From NCBI GenBank assembly GCA_027081065.1, contig JALWLW010000101.1, positions 1 to 11,801 of the forward strand: DNA of 11,801 nucleotides, given 5' to 3'. Shown one piece after another: positions 6,687-11,801 of the stretch (within the stretch, counting starts at the first letter, position 1; every line of letters starts with the position of its first letter). Made by a program: the position numbers and the translations under genes. This DNA comes from Campylobacteraceae bacterium. GTDB lineage: Bacteria > Campylobacterota > Campylobacteria > Campylobacterales > Sulfurovaceae. The notes below the pieces were generated by a model. It did not search any database, had not been told where the DNA came from, and saw only the letters and a program-made list of their open reading frames with translations.

Positions 6687-7970
6687 ATGGCAACTAATCC
6701 CTATGTAACCATTACCCACTATAAAGAGAGAGAATTCTTTTTCTTAAACCATGCACTCCAAACAAATGACGGTTTTATTCCAAAAGAAATTGAACAATTT
6801 CATGAAAGTGAAAAAGAGCAACTTATCGAAAGAATACATGCATTACAAACTCAATATCCAACACACCATGTTATCTCTTTATCATTATCAGCAAATCAAA
6901 TAGTTACAGATAAAGAAGACCCAAATAAGGCATCTGCAAAAATTTTTGGTAACAATTATGTTCTACAAGAAAAAATGGATATTGGAAATATTCCTGTCAC
7001 GCTTTATTTCTCTCCCTTTGCTGTACTATATGAAGAGTATAAACGTAAACTCGATGATAAACTGACACTAATGATTGGTCTTTTTGATCGTAAACTCTAT
7101 ATTATGTTTGCCACAAAAGAAAAAATACATCAAAGTTGGACCTTAGGAACACGAGGATTAACAGAAAAACAAATTGCTGATAGAGTTTACAAAAGTATGA
7201 AGGCTTATTATAAAATTTCTTTTAAATTTGCAGACCACATCGAAATGCTTATTAGTGATGACTCTCCTAAACTATTAAAAGTACTAAGAGAAGAACTTTC
7301 AATGAGTATTTTGCCTACCCAAAAAACCATTCATTATCTATTGCATCATATGGGAGCAGAACAACGTCGTTTTACCAGTTCATATATAAAATCATTTTTA
7401 TCACTCTCTCAAGATAAAATGAAACCACAAAATGTACAAAATACTAAAAATCTACATAGAGCAATAACTGAAGAAGAGACATTTAATAGTTTAGATGATA
7501 TTCGGCTCAACAATAATACAGACAACGAACTAGCAACAGACAATAATACTTCTTTGATCAATAAACTAAAATCAATATTTCGTTCAAATTCAAATCATCT
7601 TACACAACAAAAAGCACCTCTTAGTCTCCTTTCATTTATCCCTTTAAGTTTTGTTCTACTTTCAGGAGCATATTTTTCTCTACAAGATGATGCAATCATG
7701 GATAAAGTTGACTTACTAGATGCACAATCTTATGCTTATAGTAAAAATTCCTTATTAGCCATGAACTCCAGAGATATTTTTTCTGCCATGGGTAAGAGTG
7801 CTGAACTAAAATCAGCTATAATCTCAAATGAAAACATAGAATTAAGAGGTATTGTTTGGGGGATTGAACCATTAAGAAATGCTCTTACAACACTATATAA
7901 TGATGGTGAATTCATTATTAAACCACTTGAGAATTTTATGACAGAATTTTCATTTAAATCTAAAATATAA
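6687..7970 (+). CDS. Bitopic membrane protein, GspL/PilM-N-like architecture
   Basis: I do not recognise a named family. Residues 1-~245 are a large soluble, presumably cytoplasmic part. It includes LTLMIGLFDRKLYIMF (~127-141), which has the look of an actin-like beta-strand pair as in PilM or GspL, but no nucleotide motif can be proven by eye. A polar, Asn-rich linker (~246-308) leads to a single membrane segment (311-331) and a ~95-residue periplasmic tail. This cytoplasmic-TM-periplasmic order resembles GspL, or PilM fused to PilN. AAGGA lies before the ATG. The stop is 11 nt before the 141-aa gene, whose shape resembles GspM/PilO. A role in a type II secretion or DNA-uptake assembly platform (compare CtsR/CtsX of Campylobacter) is inference only. 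Confidence 0.8.
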   Translation: MATNPYVTITHYKEREFFFLNHALQTNDGFIPKEIEQFHESEKEQLIERIHALQTQYPTHHVISLSLSANQIVTDKEDPNKASAKIFGNNYVLQEKMDIGNIPVTLYFSPFAVLYEEYKRKLDDKLTLMIGLFDRKLYIMFATKEKIHQSWTLGTRGLTEKQIADRVYKSMKAYYKISFKFADHIEMLISDDSPKLLKVLREELSMSILPTQKTIHYLLHHMGAEQRRFTSSYIKSFLSLSQDKMKPQNVQNTKNLHRAITEEETFNSLDDIRLNNNTDNELATDNNTSLINKLKSIFRSNSNHLTQQKAPLSLLSFIPLSFVLLSGAYFSLQDDAIMDKVDLLDAQSYAYSKNSLLAMNSRDIFSAMGKSAELKSAIISNENIELRGIVWGIEPLRNALTTLYNDGEFIIKPLENFMTEFSFKSKI

Positions 7971-7981
7971 AAGGGATAAAA

Positions 7982-8407
7982 ATGTTGAGTAAATTTACAA
8001 GTCTATCAATAATTACCAAGTTACTCTATTTGTTAGCACTTCTTTTATTTATTGTTTGGGTTATTCCTCAAATGAGTAACTACTATACCAATGTAAATAA
8101 ATATGAACAAAATAAGCAAAAAATTGATGCTTTATCTTTAAAATATGGACTCTCTTCAGAAGCACAAATATTTACAGAACAAGCATTTAAAACAAATAGT
8201 GAATTACTATTTTCTAAAGTAGACATAATACATCTTCACGATAAAACATATGTCGCACATATACAGATGAAAAAAGATAAATTAGATACCTTTCATACAT
8301 TTTTAGAAAGTCTATCACTTAAGTATTATGTTCAAATAAAAGATACCTTAGAGTTTACAACAGAAGATGAAATCATTACCATTAAAATGACACTAGAAGC
8401 TTTATAA
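7982..8407 (+). CDS. Small bitopic membrane protein, GspM/PilO-like architecture
   Basis: The protein of 141 aa has one N-terminal membrane segment (~10-30), a short helical, coiled-coil-like stretch (~33-55, NKYEQNKQKIDALSLKYG) and a C-terminal periplasmic domain of alternating strands and helices. Typical are VAHIQMKKDKLDTFHTFLESLSLKYYVQIKD and the closing strand EIITIKMTLEAL: a ferredoxin-like pattern as in GspM and PilO, which pair with GspL and PilN. No sequence signature proves membership. AAAGGG precedes the ATG, and the gap after the 427-aa gene is 11 nt, so the two are coexpressed and probably interact. An intrinsic terminator follows at 8416, closing the operon. Confidence 0.78.
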   Translation: MLSKFTSLSIITKLLYLLALLLFIVWVIPQMSNYYTNVNKYEQNKQKIDALSLKYGLSSEAQIFTEQAFKTNSELLFSKVDIIHLHDKTYVAHIQMKKDKLDTFHTFLESLSLKYYVQIKDTLEFTTEDEIITIKMTLEAL

Positions 8408-8415
8408 TAGCCATT

Positions 8416-8440
8416 ACTTCTTTCAAAAGAGAAGTCTTTT
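8416..8440 (+). terminator. Rho-independent terminator of the operon
   Basis: An 8-bp stem (8416-8423 with 8428-8435; ACTTCTTT/AGAGAAGT, one G-T pair) has a CAAA loop and is followed by CTTTT. It lies 8 nt after the stop of the 141-aa gene and is the clearest plus-strand terminator in the window. Confidence 0.75.
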
Positions 8441-8461
8441 ACTTAAGAAGATATTTGCTTA

Positions 8462-8694
8462 TGATGTACCCCTCTTTTAAGACACAATGATGTGGTAACC
8501 ATATTTCATACACCTTCCCTCAAGAATCTAAGCACTTATTTCATATCGTAACATTTTTTCTTCATAATCTACAGGAGATAAATAATTATTTGCACTGTGC
8601 ATCCTTTTTCTGTTGTCATGAACTTCAATATATTCAAATATAGATTCGTAAATTGTTTGATAAACCAATTCAGTCTAGGTTTTGGGGGACATCA
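8462..8694 (-). mobile_element. Internally deleted IS3-family element (233 bp)
   Basis: The two ends are inverted repeats. Reading inward, both begin TGATGT, share CCCC at positions 8-11, AGAC at 19-22 and AAT at 25-27: 17 of the first 27 positions without gaps. Between them remains only the 3' end of an IS3-type orfB on the minus strand, so most of the element (orfA and nearly all of orfB) is deleted. No clear short target duplication is seen: TTA precedes and TAG follows. Because both ends remain, it could have been moved in trans by a full copy, like a MITE. It fills the gap between the recombinase operon and the glycosyltransferase. Confidence 0.75.
8528..8671 (-). pseudogene. IS3-family transposase (orfB) C-terminal fragment
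   Basis: The minus strand reads about 47 codons ending at TAG (8528-8530). The text includes FEYIEVHDNRKRMHSANN then YLSPVDYEEKML, the typical C-terminus of IS3-group DDE transposases (usual form IEVFYNRKRxHSxxxYLSPVxYE). The start ELVYQ also fits the family, but about ten residues that normally follow it seem to be missing, and an in-frame TAG lies just upstream (8675-8677). The catalytic DDE residues are absent, so it cannot code for an active transposase. Confidence 0.85.
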
Positions 8695-8731
8695 TAGAGA
8701 GGTTATACAAGAAGTCTAGTATTAAACAAAA

Positions 8732-8755
8732 TAGAAAAAAAATATCTTTCTTCTA
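8732..8755 (-). terminator. Possible terminator of the glycosyltransferase gene
   Basis: On the minus strand TAGAAGAAA pairs with TTTTTTCTA (9 bp, one G-T) around a 6-nt loop, followed by TTTTGTTT. It comes about 30 nt after the stop at 8787. The stem is almost all A-T, so it is weak. Confidence 0.35.
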
Positions 8756-8786
8756 CTTTATTAGAATAATTTAAATAACTTTTTTT

Positions 8787-9998
8787 CTAAATATTTACTA
8801 TATTTTTAATTACACTCATCATTTTATTTGCCAATCTCTTTCTATTATACTTATTGGCTAATACCTTGCAACCTTTTTGGCATTCTAAATAGACTTTTTT
8901 ATCTTTAATCATCATCAACTTCGCAATAAAATCCTCTTCATTTTCAGGTTCAAAACAGATACCTGCATTATACTCCTCAATAATCTTTTGGGCTTGACCT
9001 TGAACACCTAATAAAGTAGGTCTTTCCATTGCTGATGCTTCAAAAATTTTAGAGGGAATAACTGTTTTAAAATTTTCTTGATTTTTCAAAGGTGCAAGAG
9101 AGATATCACAAATAGATAAATACAAAGGAACTTCTTCTTTCAAAACTGAATTCAAAAAAGTTATATTTTTTAATTTTAAACTATTTGAGATAGCAACAAT
9201 ATTTTCTTTCATCGCACCATCTCCAATAAATAGAAAATGAATATTTTTATCTTTTACTTTCGCTATGGAACGTACAATAAAATCTAAACTATGTGCAAGA
9301 CCATGTGTTCCAATATAACCCACAATAAATTTATTTTTTAAATTTAATTTTTCTAATAATCCTTTATCTTTTTCTCTTACAGTAAATAATTCTAAATTAG
9401 AACCATTTGTAACCACTTCAATCTTTTCAGTAGGAATACCTCTAGTAATTAAGTTTTCTTTAAATGCATCTGTTACAGCAATGATTTTAGTTGCATCTTT
9501 ATAAAGAGCCAATTCAATTTTTTCTAAGAAACGAATAATCCTTCCTTCCTTTAATACACCTACTGTAGCAATAGATTCAGGCCAAATATCACGTAGTTCA
9601 AAAACCCATGGTTTTCGTTTTATTTTACTTAATCCAAAACCTGTCCATGTTGTAAAGAATTGTGGAGAAGTAGCCACAATTACATCAAACTTCTGAAACA
9701 ATCCTACCCAAAAAGAGACAAATGAAAAAGATATATAATCTAATACTCTTTTAATAAAACCATTATTAGTACTCATGTAACTCCATACTCTAATGACATT
9801 AATCCCATCTATAGTCTCTTTTTGATAAAACTTATTTTTATAGCCCTTATAAAGTTTACCATGAGGAAAGTTTGGTGCACAAGTTATAACAGTTACCATT
9901 TCTCCATTTTTTATCCATTCTCGACAGTGTTCATACGTTCGAGTTGCAGGAGCATTCACCTCTGGAGGAAAGTTGTCAGTTAAAAATAGTATATGCAT
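8787..9998 (-). CDS. Glycosyltransferase family 4, WbuB-like
   Basis: This is a GT-B glycosyltransferase of family GT4, closest by eye to WbuB, described as an L-fucosamine (FucNAc) transferase of O-antigen and capsule pathways. The N-terminal domain opens with MHILFLTDNFPPEVNAPATR (1-20, typical of the group), with ELRDIWPES at 134-142. The C-terminal nucleotide-sugar domain has YIGTHGLAHSLD (228-239), LFIGDGAMK (256-264) and IPSKIFEASAMERP (314-327), whose Glu residues lie where GT4 enzymes contact the donor. The length of 403 aa is normal, with no signal peptide; it acts at the cytoplasmic face of the inner membrane. AAAGG lies 12 nt before the ATG. It is probably the last gene of a surface polysaccharide cluster continuing to the right. 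The sugar is not determined. Confidence 0.9.
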   Translation of the reverse strand: MHILFLTDNFPPEVNAPATRTYEHCREWIKNGEMVTVITCAPNFPHGKLYKGYKNKFYQKETIDGINVIRVWSYMSTNNGFIKRVLDYISFSFVSFWVGLFQKFDVIVATSPQFFTTWTGFGLSKIKRKPWVFELRDIWPESIATVGVLKEGRIIRFLEKIELALYKDATKIIAVTDAFKENLITRGIPTEKIEVVTNGSNLELFTVREKDKGLLEKLNLKNKFIVGYIGTHGLAHSLDFIVRSIAKVKDKNIHFLFIGDGAMKENIVAISNSLKLKNITFLNSVLKEEVPLYLSICDISLAPLKNQENFKTVIPSKIFEASAMERPTLLGVQGQAQKIIEEYNAGICFEPENEEDFIAKLMMIKDKKVYLECQKGCKVLANKYNRKRLANKMMSVIKNIVNI

Positions 9999-10214
9999 GA
10001 GTATAAACGACCTTTATATTTTATAACAATTTTACACTAATTTAAATTAAAATACAGTTTTTTTAGCAATTAATATATTTTTTTAAATTAAAAATAATTT
10101 AAAAAAATATATATTAATACTATTTAATTCTTTGTTTTAATGTTTTTAATATATAATTTTAAGCAATAAATTATCAAAAGTAATTTATTTATTTTATTAA
10201 AAAAAGGACAAGGC
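9999..10214. other. AT-rich divergent promoter region
   Basis: These 216 nt separate the glycosyltransferase (-) from the FN3 gene (+) and must hold both promoters. The sequence is almost wholly A/T with many possible TATAAT-like boxes, so no single promoter can be chosen. AAAAAAGGAC before 10215 serves the FN3 gene as ribosome binding site. Confidence 0.5.
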
Positions 10215-11177
10215 ATGAGAAAAATAACACTTATCCCTCTTATTATCACTGGTTTAACAACCTTAGGCATGGCTGCTGCACCAACAGCACCAATTAACGC
10301 AGGAGCATATGGATTTACTGATACAACAGCACGTATTAGTTTCAAAGATATGTCAAACAATGAGACTCAATTTAGATTTGAACATGTACAAGATGGCAAT
10401 AGCATTTTAACTACATTAACTCCTGAAGATACTAATCTTTCAGATTTATATGAATATATAACACTAACTAATTTAACACCAAATACACTCTATACAATTG
10501 ATATTATTGCCGAAAATGCAGATGGAGACTCAACTCCTTTAAGAAAATCTTTTAGAACACTTCCAACCCCTAATACTCCTGCACAACCTACTAACTTAGG
10601 AGCATATAATGAAACACCTTACTCTATTAGATTAAGTTTCCTTGATAATGCGAATAATGAAACTGGTTTCAAAATTTATGACCATAAAACAAATACACTA
10701 CTTACCACACTTCCTGCACATCAAGGCTCAGGAGAATATGTCTATGCCAATTTTACAGGTTTAGCTACTTGTAGTCTTTATACTATTGACCTTGTTGCAT
10801 TCAATGCAGATGGAGAGTCAGAAAAATCACAAAAAAGTGGTATGACTACAGGCTGTATGACAGCTGAAGATATTCCTTTACCACCATCCAATGTTGGAGT
10901 ATACAATATTACTAGTGATTCTGCTCGTGTAAGCTTCCTTGATAATTCAAATAATGAAGGTAACCCTGTTCTCGATGGTTTTATTATTTATAATAATGAT
11001 ACTAACGATACTTTAGCCTCATTACCTAGAAATAGATATAACCAGGAGTATCAATATACTAACCTAACTGGTCTTATTCCTGATACATTATATACTATCA
11101 AAGTTGTATCGAAAAATGCTGCTGGAGAAGGTGCTGCAGCCCTTAAAAGCTTCCATACATTACCTCTGCCTGAATAA
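10215..11177 (+). CDS. Secreted protein of three fibronectin type III-like repeats
   Basis: A Sec signal peptide (1-~21, cleavage near GMAAAP) leads into three tandem repeats of ~95 aa at about 23-117, 122-214 and 221-317. Each has the plan GAY-x(n)-ARISF-xD-xSNNE ... LTxLTPxTLYTIDIIAxNADG ... KSFRTLP, the strand and Tyr pattern of FN3 domains. Nothing else is present: no anchor, sorting signal, enzyme or repeat-in-toxin motif. Repeat 2 alone carries two cysteines (Cys186, Cys214), possibly a disulfide. Two bacterial-type N-glycosylation sequons occur: D72-T-N74-L-S76 and D262-T-N264-D-T266. It sits on the opposite strand between two polysaccharide genes, so binding cell-surface or matrix glycan is a reasonable guess, not shown. 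A strong hairpin follows the stop. Confidence 0.85.
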   Translation: MRKITLIPLIITGLTTLGMAAAPTAPINAGAYGFTDTTARISFKDMSNNETQFRFEHVQDGNSILTTLTPEDTNLSDLYEYITLTNLTPNTLYTIDIIAENADGDSTPLRKSFRTLPTPNTPAQPTNLGAYNETPYSIRLSFLDNANNETGFKIYDHKTNTLLTTLPAHQGSGEYVYANFTGLATCSLYTIDLVAFNADGESEKSQKSGMTTGCMTAEDIPLPPSNVGVYNITSDSARVSFLDNSNNEGNPVLDGFIIYNNDTNDTLASLPRNRYNQEYQYTNLTGLIPDTLYTIKVVSKNAAGEGAAALKSFHTLPLPE

Positions 11178-11186
11178 ATTATTGCT

Positions 11187-11223
11187 AATACTTCTCTTCA
11201 GCTTTTTAGTTGAAGAGAGTATT
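11187..11223. terminator. Strong bidirectional terminator
   Basis: A long stem runs from 11187-11203 to 11208-11223 with one bulged T and one G-T pair around a TTTT loop: AATACT, then CTCTTCAGCT, against AGTTGAAGAG and AGTATT. It starts 10 nt after the FN3 stop and ends directly at the lyase stop codon, so it can end transcripts from both strands. Downstream T-runs are modest (TTATATTTT on plus). Confidence 0.75.
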
Positions 11224-11224
11224 G

Positions 11225-11801
11225 TTATATTTTAATTTCTACTTTCGTATTTTTTTCAAAATAAATTTTCATACTTAAGCTCTTAATCTCTCTATTGAAC
11301 TGTGAAGAATAGTAATATTCATTAAAATTAATATTTAAATTTTTTGAGCTAAAATAGGCTAGTATCTCCTCTTTTTCTATATTAGGATGAAAATGGAAAG
11401 TAACTATAGCATTAGATGATTTATTTAGACTATCCTCAATGACAATCTGATTTTCCTCAAATATCCACCTTCTAGTATGTAAAGTTGGTTTATATCCATC
11501 ATGTGTAGCTTCTATAAAATCTCTACCCTCTTTAATATCTATAACATTAGCTCGATTTCCAACTCTAAAACCACCCCAAACCTCACTCTGGTTTTGACCA
11601 TTAATCTCTACAGTATTATGAGAAGCAGTTGAACGTTCAATATCTCTTCTACTGTTTGTCTCATAAGTACTTAACCCCATATCTACAATAAAAGGTTTAC
11701 CTTTAATTCGTAGTTCAAAATTGAAAGTATCAGCATGAGCGTGACCTGGAATATAAGAAGCTCCAATCTCACCAACATCAACAATGCACTCATAATTCTC
11801 T
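11225..11801 (-). CDS. Heparinase II/III-like polysaccharide lyase, 3' part
   Basis: The reading frame is open to the window edge, so only the C-terminal ~191 residues are seen; the ATG at 11680 is internal and not the start. Upstream of it the frame encodes IPGHAHADTFNFELRIKG, then IVDMGLSTYE, a region with SRRDIERSTASHNTVEING, and SEVWGGFRVGNRA. This is the signature of the heparinase II/III C-terminal beta-sheet domain (GHAHAD and SHNTV blocks) found in lyases that cut uronic-acid-containing polysaccharides. In bacterial exopolysaccharide and capsule clusters such genes often sit beside WbuB-like glycosyltransferases, as here. They may trim, release or remodel the polymer in the periplasm; the missing N-terminus would show whether there is a signal peptide. 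The substrate is unknown. Confidence 0.9.
   Translation of the reverse strand, partial: ENYECIVDVGEIGASYIPGHAHADTFNFELRIKGKPFIVDMGLSTYETNSRRDIERSTASHNTVEINGQNQSEVWGGFRVGNRANVIDIKEGRDFIEATHDGYKPTLHTRRWIFEENQIVIEDSLNKSSNAIVTFHFHPNIEKEEILAYFSSKNLNINFNEYYYSSQFNREIKSLSMKIYFEKNTKVEIKI

Noticed and set aside
8528..8671. Small functional gene on the minus strand
   Set aside because: It lacks a start and ribosome binding site, has an in-frame stop just upstream and matches only the transposase tail between IS ends, so it is a remnant.
10124..10360. Minus-strand reading frame over the FN3 start
   Set aside because: It is antisense to the signal peptide region and begins inside the FN3 gene; no ribosome binding site or family features.
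11225..11680. Complete 151-aa protein starting at the ATG at 11680
   Set aside because: The frame continues open to the window edge and encodes the conserved GHAHAD block upstream, so the ATG is internal to a larger lyase.
1..11801. CRISPR array, phage genes or toxin-antitoxin pair
   Set aside because: No spaced direct repeats, phage structural genes or recognisable toxin-antitoxin pairs were found on either strand.

Overview
The window looks like a chromosomal segment from an AT-rich member of the Campylobacterota (Epsilonproteobacteria). The strongest argument is the run HP0268-family small protein, miaB, DUF374 acyltransferase, which matches the H. pylori order HP0268-HP0269-HP0270 as I recall it. 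The divergent nusA, the short NusA without an extended C-terminus and the low GC content agree with this. Genus cannot be fixed from the sequence; a Sulfurimonas, Sulfurovum or Arcobacter-type organism is plausible.

Layout. 1-1625: a small acidic unknown gene (+) converging on mrp (-), an Fe-S cluster carrier ATPase, with two hairpins between them. A Fur-box-like dyad lies before the small gene, and a long dyad lies just before mrp. 1829-3267: a small basic lipoprotein (+) converging on nusA (-) with only 2 nt between the stop codons; the lipoprotein's last codons form a hairpin. 3410-8440: a probable long operon (+) of an HP0268-like nuclease, miaB, a lysophospholipid acyltransferase-like gene, a 158-nt gap with a branched inverted-repeat structure, a Xer-like tyrosine recombinase, and two membrane proteins resembling assembly-platform subunits (GspL/PilM-N and GspM/PilO architecture). 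A clear terminator closes it.

8462-8694 holds a relic of an IS3-family insertion sequence: two inverted ends and only the last ~46 codons of the transposase. It marks a boundary between the housekeeping block and an accessory surface-polysaccharide block. 8787-11801: a WbuB-like glycosyltransferase (-) and the 3' part of a heparinase II/III-like polysaccharide lyase (-, running off the window). Between them, on the opposite strand, is a secreted protein made only of three fibronectin-III-like repeats.

The conserved part concerns transcription, translation and Fe-S housekeeping. MiaB is itself an Fe-S enzyme and Mrp an Fe-S carrier, so iron-linked control of the left end would make sense but is unproven. 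No CRISPR array, tRNA, rRNA or intact mobile element was found. The least explained items are the branched element at 5662-5741, the deleted IS, the 427/141-aa membrane pair and the FN3-only protein.
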